Assembly: GCA_030695565.1 (NCBI GenBank) | Contig: JAUYRZ010000132.1 | Location: forward strand, 1-58,093 | DNA: 58,093 nt | Reading direction: 5' to 3' | Source: Archangium sp. | GTDB lineage: Bacteria > Myxococcota > Myxococcia > Myxococcales > Myxococcaceae | Shown: positions 45,325-54,680 of the stretch, piece after piece | Position numbering within the stretch: position 1 is the stretch's first letter | How the letters are laid out: each line of letters begins with the position of its first letter | The notes under the pieces: generated by a model | Databases searched by the model: none | What the model saw: the letters and a program-made list of their open reading frames with translations, nothing else | What the model was told of the DNA's origin: nothing | Program-made: the position numbers and the translations under genes

Positions 45325-46602
45325 ATGAAGCGACTCAGCTTTCTGCTAGCGGCCCTCCTCGGAACCACCGCGTCTGCCGCCGAGATCACGCGCGTCGCGT
45401 CGTCCTTCGAAGAGAAGGACCCCTTCGGAATGTTCCTCGACTTCACGTTCGATCGCACCGCCGACCGCGGGACGATCACGCGTGAGTGGTACCAGCTCGG
45501 CGAGCTGCAAGACGTCACCGAGCTTCGCTACCAGAAGTACGACTCGCGCCTGGGCATCGACGTGAACCTGGGCATCTACAAAGATTTCGAGCTCCACGTC
45601 GGGGTGCCCATCGTCTTCCAGCAGGATCGCACGTGGAAGTTCGCGGGCGGCACCAACGAGACGAACACCACCATCAGCCGCAACTGTTCGCTCGACCCGC
45701 AGGGCAGCCAGTGCGCCAACCCCGGCAGCGGTGAAGGCCAGCTCTTCACGCTTCCCGGTTACCCCGACGGTACCAACAGCTACCGCTCGGGCCTGGGTGA
45801 CTTCACCTTCGGCCTCGCCTGGAACCCCTTCGTGCAGAAGAAGGATCCCAGCAAGCCGACCTGGTCGTTGCGCTTCGACTACACCGCGCCGACCGCGGCC
45901 CTGCTCAACCCCAGCGTGGCGACCAGCAGCGCGAACCGCGGCAACATCGGCGACAAGCTGCACCGCTACGCGTTCAGCACCGCGGTCAGCAAGCGCATCA
46001 GCAAGTACGTCGAGCCCTACTTCGAGGTGCACTACACGCTCGCGTGGCGGGGCCCGGGGTTCTATTCGAACTGCGACGACGCCTCGGCCGATCGCCAGGG
46101 CCGCCCGGAGAACTGTGGCAAGCCGGGCTGGGAGCGTTCTGAGACCGGCGTCAAGCCCGTGCACACCGGCGGCTCGATCTTCGGCGTGGAGATCACCGCC
46201 TTCGAGCGCGAAGAACGGCACCAGCGGGTGGCCTTCGATTTCCGCGGGTTCGTGAACTACTTCTCCGAGGGCCGCTACTACAACGAGATGTCGGATCTCT
46301 TCGGCAAGCTGCTCTACACGTCGGACTACGGTCAGATGGGCGGCCAGTTCGGCTTCGTGGGCCAGGCAGCGGAGTTCGTGATCCTCAAAGCGAACGTGTC
46401 GTTCGCGTACAACTCCGAACACTTCCTCACCAACGAGAACATCGGCAAGGATCTCACGGGCAACGGCACCGTCGACGTGACCAGCAACCCCGAAGAGATC
46501 AACCCGAACTTCGACGAACGCATCGATCGGGTGGGCCGAAGGTTTCGCCTGGAGCAGCAGTTCATCTTCCGGCTCCAGGTCTCGGCGACCTTCAACTTCT
46601 GA
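45325..46602 (+). CDS. Exported outer-membrane beta-barrel-like protein
   Basis: The 425-residue product has a clear signal peptide (M-K-R-L-S-F-L-L-A-A-L-L to A-S-A). It then has alternating hydrophobic/polar beta strands through to a final Phe (V-S-A-T-F-N-F), as in outer-membrane barrels. Two Cys near 119-131 and two near 251-262 could form disulfides. It lies downstream of the M23 peptidase in the same direction. Precise transport or enzymatic role unknown; no known family motif seen. Confidence 0.75.
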   Translation: MKRLSFLLAALLGTTASAAEITRVASSFEEKDPFGMFLDFTFDRTADRGTITREWYQLGELQDVTELRYQKYDSRLGIDVNLGIYKDFELHVGVPIVFQQDRTWKFAGGTNETNTTISRNCSLDPQGSQCANPGSGEGQLFTLPGYPDGTNSYRSGLGDFTFGLAWNPFVQKKDPSKPTWSLRFDYTAPTAALLNPSVATSSANRGNIGDKLHRYAFSTAVSKRISKYVEPYFEVHYTLAWRGPGFYSNCDDASADRQGRPENCGKPGWERSETGVKPVHTGGSIFGVEITAFEREERHQRVAFDFRGFVNYFSEGRYYNEMSDLFGKLLYTSDYGQMGGQFGFVGQAAEFVILKANVSFAYNSEHFLTNENIGKDLTGNGTVDVTSNPEEINPNFDERIDRVGRRFRLEQQFIFRLQVSATFNF

Positions 46603-46603
46603 T

Positions 46604-47557
46604 TCAGACCTGACCGCGCCGCGGCAGGCCTGCGACGGCGCCCAGCTTGGTCACCACGTGCGAGCCGACCAGGCACCCGAACCGGGCGTGGCCTTCGAGC
46701 GCGTCGAGGTCGGCGCCTTCGAGGGCAGCGCGCGTCGAATAGAGCCGGGTGAGGCCGTAGAGGAAGCCAGCGGTGAAGCCGTCGCCTGCGCCGGTGGTGT
46801 CGATCACCTTCACCCTCTTCGCCGGCACCACCCGGGTCTCACCGCGGAACCGCAGTGACGCGCCTTTCGGGCCGCGGGTGACGATGGCCACCACCACGCC
46901 CTTCTTCTCGAGCCAGTTCAACGCGTCGTTCACGTCGGTGGTGCCGGTGACGAACTCGATCTCTTCTTCGGAGAGCTTCACCACCGCGCAGCGCTTGAAG
47001 AGCACGCCCAGCAATTTGCGCAGCACCGCGGGGTCCTTCCACAAGTGCAGCCGCAGGTTGGGATCGGTCGAGGTGATCTGCCCGGCTTCGTACGCCTGCT
47101 TCACCGCTTCGCTCACCGCGGCGCGTGCGGGGGCGTGAATGAGCGAGTTGGTGCCCACGTGCACGACCTTGCTCGAGCGGAGCAGCTTCGCCGCGGCCGT
47201 GGTGTCGCGCGCGTCGAGGAACGTCTCGGCGGCCCGCGTTCGGTAGAAGGTGAAGCTGCGTTCGCCCTTCTGGGTGAGCGAGACGAAGCCCAGGCCCGTC
47301 TTGCCTTCCTCGGTTTGCCGCAGGTGCCGCACGTCGACGCCTTCACGCTCCAGGCCCTGTTTCAGGAAGTGACCGAACTCATCGTGACCCGTCACGCCGA
47401 CCAGGCCCGACTTTGCGCCGAGCCGAGAGAGGCCGACGGCCACGTTCGCAGGCGCGCCGCCGAGACACGGAGTCCAGTGGGTGACCTCGCGCACGCGTTG
47501 ACCGCGGCGGTTGGGGAGAAAATCGACCAGCGCTTCACCGAGCGAAATGACGTCCAT
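46604..47557 (-). CDS. PfkB-family carbohydrate kinase (fructokinase-like)
   Basis: The 317-residue sugar kinase has G-G-A-P-A-N-V-A-V-G near residue 33 (substrate-binding) and the C-terminal D-T-T-G-A-G-D-G-F-T-A-G-F with the catalytic Asp. The start M-D-V-I-S-L-G-E-A-L-V-D-F is typical of bacterial fructokinases. It should phosphorylate a ketose such as fructose with ATP. It is next to recO, with its start codon directly adjoining the recO stop, so it is in the same leftward operon. Confidence 0.88.
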   Translation of the reverse strand: MDVISLGEALVDFLPNRRGQRVREVTHWTPCLGGAPANVAVGLSRLGAKSGLVGVTGHDEFGHFLKQGLEREGVDVRHLRQTEEGKTGLGFVSLTQKGERSFTFYRTRAAETFLDARDTTAAAKLLRSSKVVHVGTNSLIHAPARAAVSEAVKQAYEAGQITSTDPNLRLHLWKDPAVLRKLLGVLFKRCAVVKLSEEEIEFVTGTTDVNDALNWLEKKGVVVAIVTRGPKGASLRFRGETRVVPAKRVKVIDTTGAGDGFTAGFLYGLTRLYSTRAALEGADLDALEGHARFGCLVGSHVVTKLGAVAGLPRRGQV

Positions 47558-48292
47558 TCAGTCCGTCCCCACCTGTTCCATGAAGTCGGCCGACTTGAGC
47601 TTTCGCCCCAGGTGATGGCCGATGAAGATGTTGAGCAGCTCGCGGCTGCGTGCACGGAGCTCAGCCGGCATGGGCGTCCGCTCCCCCGCCTGCAACCGGG
47701 CGAGCGCGTCGACCACCTCGGGACGCACGGGAATGCCAGTGGGCACGCGCAAGCTGCACGAGTGACACACCACGCCGCCGTGTTCCGAATCGAAACGCGG
47801 TCGGTCGCCCGTGGGCTGAGCGCACAAGGCGCACGGAGTGAAGCGCGGCATGAAGCCGGTGTACTGCAGCGCATCGAGCTCGAACTTGATGAGCGAGGTG
47901 GGCCCCGCCTTCTTCTCCTCGAGCAGGCCCAAGTACTGCGCCAGCGCGTCGAAGAGCGGCTCGTGCGGTTGGTGATCGCGGGTCAATTCGCGGCACAGCT
48001 CGAGGCAGTACATCGCGCGGGCGATGCGGGCGAGATCGTCGCGGATCCGGTGGAAGGAACGAATGACGTCCACCCCGTCGAGGCGGTGGGTGTCTCCGCG
48101 GGTGCTGACCAGGCGAGCGGTGAGGTGGGTGCCTGCCTCGAGCGCGCCCGCGAAGCGCCGCTTCGACTTCCGTGCGCCTGCTGCGAACGCGGAGAGCCGG
48201 CCGTGACCGCGGGTGAACAACGTGACGATGCGATCGGCTTCACCGAAGTCGATGGTCGAGAGCACGAGTGCTTCGTCGGAGAAACGTTCCAC
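47558..48292 (-). CDS. recO: DNA repair protein RecO
   Basis: The 244-residue protein has an N-terminal OB fold (A-L-V-L-S-T-I-D-F-G-E-A-D-R-I-V-T) and a helical C-terminal domain with a zinc site (C-A-L-C about 154-157, C-H-S-C about 175-178). RecO loads RecA onto SSB-coated single-stranded DNA in the RecFOR pathway. It is read leftward after a RodZ-like gene (3-base gap) and before a sugar kinase. Confidence 0.92.
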   Translation of the reverse strand: MERFSDEALVLSTIDFGEADRIVTLFTRGHGRLSAFAAGARKSKRRFAGALEAGTHLTARLVSTRGDTHRLDGVDVIRSFHRIRDDLARIARAMYCLELCRELTRDHQPHEPLFDALAQYLGLLEEKKAGPTSLIKFELDALQYTGFMPRFTPCALCAQPTGDRPRFDSEHGGVVCHSCSLRVPTGIPVRPEVVDALARLQAGERTPMPAELRARSRELLNIFIGHHLGRKLKSADFMEQVGTD

Positions 48293-48295
48293 GGG

Positions 48296-48700
48296 CTACC
48301 GGTGCGTATACCGAATCGCCAGGTCGTACATCGCACTCAAGGCCAGGAGCACGCTGACCACCACCAGCGCCGCAATGGCGCTCCACATCACGGACGACGC
48401 GCGGGCCCGGCGATCGACCTCGAGGGCCTGGGGATCGAAGTGTTCAGCCCGAGGCGCTTCGGGGATCTCGTGGAACCGATTGACCACGTCGTCGGGCGAG
48501 AGGCCCACGGCGGTCGCATAGCTGCGGATGTAGTTGAGGACGAAGATCCGCTCGGGGAACCGTTCGCTCTGCCCCGCCTCCAACGCGCCGATCAACGTGG
48601 GCGGGATCTTGGTCTGGCGCGCGACGTCATCGAGCGAGAGCCCGCGCAGCTCACGCTGCATCTGGAGATACCGCCCGAGCTGCAGGTAGTCGGCAGCCAC
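48296..48700 (-). CDS. RodZ-like membrane helix-turn-helix protein
   Basis: A 134-residue protein with an N-terminal HTH of the RodZ type (about 5-75: L-G-R-Y-L-Q-M-Q-R-E, L-S-L-D-D-V-A-R-Q-T-K-I, Y-I-R-S-Y-A). A short linker and one membrane helix (about 105-125) lead to a short periplasmic tail. Full-length RodZ has a beta domain after the helix, which is missing here. It may link MreB-based shape control to the membrane. It is in the leftward operon with a TPR lipoprotein upstream and recO downstream. Confidence 0.85.
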   Translation of the reverse strand: MAADYLQLGRYLQMQRELRGLSLDDVARQTKIPPTLIGALEAGQSERFPERIFVLNYIRSYATAVGLSPDDVVNRFHEIPEAPRAEHFDPQALEVDRRARASSVMWSAIAALVVVSVLLALSAMYDLAIRYTHR

Positions 48701-49924
48701 TTACTTCTGCTGCTCTTTGAGCTGCTTGCAGAGGTCCTTCTGGTCGTCGTTCTGCGACTTCTCGAAGCACATCTGGAAGGCCTTGCTGGCGCCCTCTTTG
48801 TCGCCCGCGTTGGCCAGGCAGAGGCCGTCACGCTGCCAGGCATCGGGCTGATCGGGGCAGTGTTCGCGATAGCGCGCGAAGTACTTGCAGGAGTCGGCGG
48901 TGTTGTTGGCGGCTTCGTACACCTGGCCCAGCCACACCTCGCCCAGGCAGTACTTCGGGTTGACCTGCAGCACGGCCTTGAGCGTCTCGATGGCCTGCTT
49001 GCTGTCGCCCTTGCGGAAATACGCCCAGCCGATGTTCCCCTGAGGGATGTACGGGGTGCGGTAGTTCACGTCGCTCAACGCGAGCTCGTACTGCTTGATG
49101 GCGTCGTCGTAGCGCTTCTGATCCATGTACAGCCCGCCCAGGTTGGTGCGCGCCTCGGAGAACGGATCTTTCAGCTCGAGCGCCTTGGCGTAGGCGACCT
49201 GCGCTTCTTCGAGCCGCTGGAAGCTCTTGTGCAGCACCAGCGCCTTGATGTGCCACGCGTCGGCACTGGTGGGGTCGAACTTGAGCGCGTCTTCGGCTTC
49301 TTTGAGCGCGACCTGCGGCGACTTCACCAGGTTCTGCACGGCGATCTCGTAGTGGAGAACCGCCTGATCCTTGTCGCGCTCGCTGACGTGCGCGCAGCCC
49401 TGCATCAGCAGCGCAAGACAAAAGGCAGAGAACAACTTGCCCAGCTGCACCACCGACGCAGCGGCACCCGTTCCGGGCTTGGTCCGTTGACCGCTGCCCG
49501 AGCTCACCGGCGCGCCCATAGGTGCACCTGCAGCGGGAGGGGGCGGCTCTCTCATGAAGACAGGCATGGTGCGGATGATGGTCTCCTGCTCGTCGGGCGG
49601 ACGGCCGCGGAAGTTCAGGTTGTCCATGATGAACCCCATGGACTCCACGAACCCCAGCGCTTCCGATTCTTCACCCTGAAATTGTTCCGCGGGCACGGTG
49701 CCGTTGGAGGGAACGTAGACGGCGCTCTCGCCGCTCTCCTGCATGTACAGGTAGACGAACACCGCGAAGCCCGAAGGCCCACGCAGCCCCAGCACGAAGG
49801 CCATGGCGGGCCCCGCTTTGCGCCCGGGGATGGCCAGGTGAGGCGCGTTCAGCGATTGGTACAGCTGCACCACCTGGTCTTTGACAGCCGGCAGACCTTT
49901 GAGGCGCTCGTCGATTGAGTACAT
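48701..49924 (-). CDS. Tgl/PilF-like TPR protein with an extra N-terminal domain
   Basis: The 407-residue protein has an unrecognised N-terminal domain (1-125) and a Pro/Gly linker, then an internal hydrophobic segment ending in a lipobox-like L-M-Q-G-C (Cys177). Six or so TPR units follow (about 185-390). The second half looks like Tgl, the myxobacterial lipoprotein that assembles the PilQ secretin of type IV pili. A lipobox so far inside is odd. Either two genes have fused, or Tgl starts internally (GTG 49453) with the first domain as a separate product. TPR identity is firm, Tgl likely. Confidence 0.75.
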   Translation of the reverse strand: MYSIDERLKGLPAVKDQVVQLYQSLNAPHLAIPGRKAGPAMAFVLGLRGPSGFAVFVYLYMQESGESAVYVPSNGTVPAEQFQGEESEALGFVESMGFIMDNLNFRGRPPDEQETIIRTMPVFMREPPPPAAGAPMGAPVSSGSGQRTKPGTGAAASVVQLGKLFSAFCLALLMQGCAHVSERDKDQAVLHYEIAVQNLVKSPQVALKEAEDALKFDPTSADAWHIKALVLHKSFQRLEEAQVAYAKALELKDPFSEARTNLGGLYMDQKRYDDAIKQYELALSDVNYRTPYIPQGNIGWAYFRKGDSKQAIETLKAVLQVNPKYCLGEVWLGQVYEAANNTADSCKYFARYREHCPDQPDAWQRDGLCLANAGDKEGASKAFQMCFEKSQNDDQKDLCKQLKEQQK

Positions 49925-49926
49925 GG

Positions 49927-50514
49927 TTACCGAGTGGTGAAGCTGAATTCTTGAGTCACATCGGCGGTGTCGGCTGCGGTGCGCGTGAACGTCACCAGCT
50001 GCTTCTCGATGGTGACCTGATCGGTGGTGGTGTTGCCCTCTCCGATGATCACCCGGAAGACGTGCGAGCGCGACATGCTCTTGGGCGACGACGGATTGGC
50101 GTAGCGCTTCTTGGCCTGGATGATGACCAGGTTCTGCCCCGGCTTGAGCTGCTTGGTGATGTCGGTGACCAGCTGGTCGTCGCCGTTCTTCAAGGTGCGC
50201 ATGAACTTGCCGTTCAAGAACAGGTCGACCTCGTATTCGGTCATGCCGGTCACGGTCTGCTCGGTCACCAGGAAGTACTTCTGGGTGATGGCGCTCTCAG
50301 GGCGGCTGGGCTTGTCGGGCGTGCCGCTCAGGTTCACCTTCTTGACCGAGTAGCCGGGCGCGTCGATCTGCACGTTGCCGCGCTCATCGAGCCGCACGGT
50401 CACCTTCTCGAAGGTGTGATTGGTGAGGCCGTCGACGCTGACACCGTTGACGTAGACCTCCACCGCCAACGCCGGCAGCGAGACACAACACAGGGCGAGC
50501 AGGATGCGCTTCAT
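49927..50514 (-). CDS. Exported beta-domain protein
   Basis: The 195-residue product (start ATG 50514, chosen for its signal peptide M-K-R-I-L-L-A-L-C-C; a longer frame to 50559 is open) is mostly beta strand, with no recognised family. Its stop is two bases from the start of the Tgl-like gene, so both are in one leftward operon with rodZ-like, recO and pfkB-like genes. A role in pilus or envelope assembly is possible by association only. Confidence 0.72.
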   Translation of the reverse strand: MKRILLALCCVSLPALAVEVYVNGVSVDGLTNHTFEKVTVRLDERGNVQIDAPGYSVKKVNLSGTPDKPSRPESAITQKYFLVTEQTVTGMTEYEVDLFLNGKFMRTLKNGDDQLVTDITKQLKPGQNLVIIQAKKRYANPSSPKSMSRSHVFRVIIGEGNTTTDQVTIEKQLVTFTRTAADTADVTQEFSFTTR

Positions 50515-50587
50515 GTGGAGGACATATACCTGACTTTGCATTCGCTGAACCGTTGGCACCCGGGGGAAATTCGCTTACTGACGCGGC

Positions 50588-51121
50588 ATGTCGTTTTTCG
50601 CCCGCCTCAAACTTGCGCTCGCGATTCTGTTTGGCACCACCCCGGATGACGAGGCCCGCAAAGCGTTGGGTCCTCCCCCGGCCGCGCCGCCCCCGCCTGC
50701 CCCTCCCGCGCCGGTGATCGTCAAGCCCACCCCGGAGCAACAGCACGCCGCCGCCTTGTTCATGCTCGGGCTCTTCCAGCGCGAGGGCCGCCTGCTCGAC
50801 TTCCTGCAGGAAGACATCGCCTCGTTCACCGATGCAGAGGTGGGCGCTGCTGCCCGGTTGGTGCACGAGGGTTGCCGCAAGACGCTCGCTCAGTACGTAC
50901 CGATCACCGCGGTGGTGAAAGAGACCGAAGGCGCCACGATGGAGATCCCCCAGGGCTTCGACGCCAACCGGTTCCGGCTCACAGGAAACGTGGCGGGGGC
51001 TGGACCGTGGAAGGGCAGCCTCAAGCACCACGGCTGGGTGGCCACGAAAGTGTTGCTGCCTGACGTGCCGACCACCGTCGACGTGAAGGTGATTGCGCCT
51101 GCCGAGGTGGAGCTCCCGTGA
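50588..51121 (+). CDS. DUF2760-family protein
   Basis: A 177-residue protein with an amphipathic N-terminal segment, a Pro/Ala linker (30-50), then the conserved DUF2760 domain (P-E-Q-Q-H-A-A-A-L-F-M-L-G-L-F-Q-R-E-G-R-L-L-D, split by family-typical Cys and Gly). DUF2760 genes are usually coupled to an Hsp70-type gene, as here: its stop overlaps the GTG start of the next gene (GTGA). It may serve as co-factor of that chaperone. Biochemical role unknown. Confidence 0.85.
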   Translation: MSFFARLKLALAILFGTTPDDEARKALGPPPAAPPPPAPPAPVIVKPTPEQQHAAALFMLGLFQREGRLLDFLQEDIASFTDAEVGAAARLVHEGCRKTLAQYVPITAVVKETEGATMEIPQGFDANRFRLTGNVAGAGPWKGSLKHHGWVATKVLLPDVPTTVDVKVIAPAEVELP

Positions 51122-52914
51122 AGTACGCGATCGGCATCGACCTCGGCACGACGCACGGCGCGTTGTCGTACCAGCCGATGGACGCGAAGAGCGGCCGCGG
51201 CCCGAATCAGGCCGTGTTGCCGGTTCCTCAATTGACGGCGCCGGGCACGGTGGAGAGCAAGCAGCTGCTCCCTTCGTTTCTGTACCTCGCCGGTGCGGCC
51301 GAGTTCCCGGCGGGCTCACTCGGCTTGCCGTGGAACAAGTCGCTCGAGCACGTGGTGGGAGAGCTCGCGCGCAGTCATGGCGGCAAGGTGCCCACGCGGC
51401 TCGTGTCGTCGGCGAAGTCGTGGCTGATTCATCCGACCGTCGATCGCCGCACGCCGATTCTTCCGTGGGGTGCGCCGGCTGACGTGAAGAAGGTGTCTCC
51501 GGTCGAAGCGAGCGCCAAGTACATCGAACACCTGCGTCATGCGTGGGATCGCGAGCTGGGTGAAGGCGCTCCGCTGGCCGAGCAGGAAGTGGTGGTCACC
51601 GTGCCTGCGTCGTTCGACGCTGCTGCACGCGATCTGACGCTCGAGGCCGCGCGCCAGGCCGGTTTGCCTCGCGTGACGTTGCTGGAAGAGCCGCAGGCCG
51701 CGCTCTACGCGTGGCTCGAGGCGATGGGTGATGGCTGGCGCAAGCAGCTCAAGCCGGGCGACGTGTTGTTGGTGGTCGACATCGGTGGTGGCACCAGTGA
51801 CTTCTCGCTCATTGGTGTGAGCGAGGTGAATGGTGAGCTGCAGCTCGAGCGTAAGGCGGTGGGAGATCACATCCTCCTCGGCGGCGACAACATGGATCTC
51901 GCGCTCGCCTACACCATCAACGAGAAGTTCAAGGCGGGCGGCAAGACGCTCGATCAGTGGCAGCTCACGGCGCTGACCGCAGCCTGCCGCGTGGGCAAAG
52001 AGCACCTCTATGAGCACCCGCGCGCCGAGAAGGTGGCTGTCAGCATTCCGGGGCGTGGTTCTTCGCTGGTGGGCGGAACGCTCAAGTCGGAGCTGATGCG
52101 CGAAGAGCTCGACGCCGTGCTCACCGACGGGTTCTTCCCGCTGACCAAGATCGCCGATCCAGTGGTGCAGCCGCGCCGCTCGGGTCTCGCGCAGGTCGGC
52201 CTTCCCTACGCGCAGGACGCGGCGATCACCCGTCACCTCGCGGCGTTTCTCACCAGGCAGGCGGGTTCGCTGGGGCTCGGCACTTCATTCGCGCGCCCCA
52301 CAGCGGTGCTCTTCAACGGCGGCGTGCTCAAGGCCACCAAGCTGCGCACGCGCGTGATGGACGCGCTCAACTCGTGGCTGATGGACGATCAGGCTCCGCT
52401 AGCGCGCGAGCTGGAAGGCGCCGACCTCGATCTCGCCGTGGCGCGCGGCGCTGCGTACTACGGCTGGGTGAAGGCGGGTCACGGCATCCGCATTCGCGGC
52501 GGCACCGCTCGTTCGTATTACGTGGGCGTGGAGTCAGCGACGCTCGCTGTTCCCGGTTTCACCCCGCCCGTGAAGGCGCTCTGCGTGGCGCCTTTCGGAA
52601 TGGAAGAAGGCACCCAGGCCGACATTCCTCCGCAGGAGTTCGGGCTGGTGGTCGGCGAACCGACGCGCTTCCGGTTCTTCTCCTCGTCGACGCGTCGTGA
52701 CGACAAGGTCGGTGAGCTGCTGGAAGACGCCGAGCGTTCGAAGGAGCTCGAGGAGCTGCCGCCCATCGAGACTTCGTTGCCAGGCACCGGGGGCGCGCTG
52801 GTGCCGGTGAACATTCAGGCTGCGGTGACCGAGCTGGGCGCGCTCGAAGTGCGTTGTCTCGAGCGTGAAGGCAAGGGCCGCTGGAAGCTCGAGCTCAACG
52901 TTCGCCAGGACTGA
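51118..52914 (+). CDS. Hsp70-family chaperone-like ATPase
   Basis: The 598-residue protein begins with the Hsp70 phosphate loop G-I-D-L-G-T-T-H-G and has V-V-D-I-G-G-G-T-S-D-F near 220. Another conserved stretch near 190 is L-L-E-E-P-Q-A-A-L-Y. The nucleotide-binding domain is about 450 residues, longer than DnaK's. The C-terminal part (450-598) is beta-like and differs from DnaK's substrate lid. It is coupled to DUF2760 and is clearly a distinct subfamily, not housekeeping DnaK. Probable function: ATP-dependent folding of a specific client. Confidence 0.88.
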   Translation: MKYAIGIDLGTTHGALSYQPMDAKSGRGPNQAVLPVPQLTAPGTVESKQLLPSFLYLAGAAEFPAGSLGLPWNKSLEHVVGELARSHGGKVPTRLVSSAKSWLIHPTVDRRTPILPWGAPADVKKVSPVEASAKYIEHLRHAWDRELGEGAPLAEQEVVVTVPASFDAAARDLTLEAARQAGLPRVTLLEEPQAALYAWLEAMGDGWRKQLKPGDVLLVVDIGGGTSDFSLIGVSEVNGELQLERKAVGDHILLGGDNMDLALAYTINEKFKAGGKTLDQWQLTALTAACRVGKEHLYEHPRAEKVAVSIPGRGSSLVGGTLKSELMREELDAVLTDGFFPLTKIADPVVQPRRSGLAQVGLPYAQDAAITRHLAAFLTRQAGSLGLGTSFARPTAVLFNGGVLKATKLRTRVMDALNSWLMDDQAPLARELEGADLDLAVARGAAYYGWVKAGHGIRIRGGTARSYYVGVESATLAVPGFTPPVKALCVAPFGMEEGTQADIPPQEFGLVVGEPTRFRFFSSSTRRDDKVGELLEDAERSKELEELPPIETSLPGTGGALVPVNIQAAVTELGALEVRCLEREGKGRWKLELNVRQD

Positions 52915-52922
52915 TGTCGTAG

Positions 52923-52968
52923 CTCCCTCTCCCTTCGGGCCCTTCGGGAGAGGGTTGGGGTGAGGGCC
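52923..52968 (-). repeat. REP-like palindromic repeat, copy 6
   Basis: CTCCCTCTCCCTTCGGGCCC continues to AGAGGGTTGGGGTGAGGG, the reverse orientation of the other copies. It sits between two convergent stop codons and probably ends both transcripts. Confidence 0.82.
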
Positions 52969-52978
52969 TCGAGGCAGG

Positions 52979-53794
52979 TCAGCGTTCACCGGGACTGATG
53001 TTCAGCTTCGCGTGCTCGGCGAAGACGCGAAGCTGACGCTGGAACACGCGGCCGTTCTTCGGGCCCATGCGCAGGAACTGCTTGTCTGCGGCGCTGAGCG
53101 CTTCGAGCGAAGGATCCTTGAAGGCGTAGACCGCGCCTTTGGGGACGAGCTCGACTTCGCCTTCCAGCACGCGGCGCTGCGTGAAGCGACGCAACGCTGA
53201 CGCGAGCACCTCGTCGAACACCTTGCCGGCCGGACTGATCTCCGCGAACGCCGAGTCGCAGAAGCGCTTGAAGCCGCTGTACGCGTCACCCGCTGCGGCC
53301 GCGTCGATCGAACCGGCCACACGCGCGAGCACGTCGTAGCGGGCGTAACTTTCGGGGTTGATGAAGAGGCGCTCCTGCGCGGGTTCAGATTCCATTTCAC
53401 GCACCGCGAACTCGCCTGGGACGCCGAGAAACGGCAACGCGGGCTTCACGTTCTCTCCGTCGGCGACCAACTGCGCAGCGGCGACGAGGTGACGGAGGCT
53501 GACCAAATCGAGCCACCGCGCGTAGAGCTGATCAGCCGACCACGCAGCGGCCTGCTCCTTGAGGTTCGTGTCGCCTTCTTCGACCGAGATCGGCAGCCCG
53601 CTGTCGATCAGCTCCGGAGGCTCGACCTCGGTGAGCGCCACCTGGGGTGAGCCTTCCGGGCCACGTGGCTCGTTGACGATGCGGTAGACGACCAGGTAGC
53701 CGACCACCATCGAGACCAGCGGCACCACGAAGTACGGCCAGATGCGTTTGCGCCGCGGCGGGAAGTCGGGGGATGGGTCGTTGTAGTCAGCCAT
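52979..53794 (-). CDS. Membrane-anchored protein of unknown function
   Basis: From ATG 53794 the protein is 271 residues: a short basic N-terminus (P-P-R-R-K-R), one membrane helix (about 19-41), then a soluble helical domain. No family recognised. It is divergent from the next gene (71-base gap) and convergent with the Hsp70-type gene. The soluble part is probably periplasmic. Confidence 0.72.
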   Translation of the reverse strand: MADYNDPSPDFPPRRKRIWPYFVVPLVSMVVGYLVVYRIVNEPRGPEGSPQVALTEVEPPELIDSGLPISVEEGDTNLKEQAAAWSADQLYARWLDLVSLRHLVAAAQLVADGENVKPALPFLGVPGEFAVREMESEPAQERLFINPESYARYDVLARVAGSIDAAAAGDAYSGFKRFCDSAFAEISPAGKVFDEVLASALRRFTQRRVLEGEVELVPKGAVYAFKDPSLEALSAADKQFLRMGPKNGRVFQRQLRVFAEHAKLNISPGER

Positions 53795-53865
53795 GCGCAC
53801 GAGCACTTCAAGCCGCGTACCAGCGCAAATATTTCTGGTTGAATCACCACTTCCCGAAAGGCCTC

Positions 53866-54600
53866 ATGATCATCTTCAACGCGCTCGCGATCGTCGTCGG
53901 CCTCATCATCGGCATCTTCCTGGGGCCGCTCTTCTACTTCTTCCCCGAGTTCATGGACTCGACGCAGGGCAACGTCTTGAGCTGCGTGCTCATCACGGTG
54001 ATCAGCATCGCGAGCGACCTGGTCGGCTTGAAGGGGCGGATCTTCTTCCTGCCCATCTGGTTGTTCGGGCTCATCGGCATGGGCGTGAACCTGCACACGT
54101 TGTGGGGCTGGTGGGGCCCGGCGCTCGCGGCCACGTTGGTGGTGGTGCTGTTTGGCGGCTTGTTGGTGATGGGCGCGTGGAGCGAGCGAAAAGAGTGGGC
54201 TGAGGCGCCCGCGAATCTGAACGCAGCGCGCGACACCCTGGCGAAGGGCGTGAGCGAAGAGACTTGGGAGCTGCTTGCCAAAGCGTTCTTCGTGCCTGCG
54301 TGGGGCGGTGCCACGGTCGAACGCTGCAGGCACAACCTCGAGGTGCTCGCGGTGGCACGGAAGGCGATGCCGGAGAACGCGGGCGCGCTCGAGCTGCGCA
54401 TCTTCGACGCGTTGAACGTGGCCTACCGCGCGGGGCTCGCTCCGGTGATGGAAGGCAGCGAGAAGGTGGAGATCCCCACCGAGGTCTCCGCGGCGATGGT
54501 GGAGATCCTGAACAACAAGGGTCAGCTGCCGGAAGAAGAGGACCGCAAGGATCTGCTGGAGGAATTGAACAAGGCAGCTGTCGTTCCGGCTCCAAGCTGA
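53866..54600 (+). CDS. Membrane protein with a soluble C-terminal domain
   Basis: The 244-residue product from ATG 53866 has four membrane helices in its first 110 residues and a soluble, helical C-terminal domain (from about 120, K-E-W-A-E-A). I recognise no family. It is divergent from the membrane-anchored gene at left. This is the last gene with the strong G/C-rich codon bias before the small-gene cluster. Confidence 0.72.
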   Translation: MIIFNALAIVVGLIIGIFLGPLFYFFPEFMDSTQGNVLSCVLITVISIASDLVGLKGRIFFLPIWLFGLIGMGVNLHTLWGWWGPALAATLVVVLFGGLLVMGAWSERKEWAEAPANLNAARDTLAKGVSEETWELLAKAFFVPAWGGATVERCRHNLEVLAVARKAMPENAGALELRIFDALNVAYRAGLAPVMEGSEKVEIPTEVSAAMVEILNNKGQLPEEEDRKDLLEELNKAAVVPAPS

Positions 54601-54680
54601 AAGAGAACGATGCAACCGTGTGCGCGCCTGATCGTGGGCTGCATGCTCAATTCGCAGTCGTTGAGACACCGACCATTTGG

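Noticed and set aside
47045-49918. 957-codon open frame on the plus strand
   Set aside because: Antisense to pfkB-like, recO, rodZ-like and the Tgl-like gene; composition is typical of GC-rich shadow frames.
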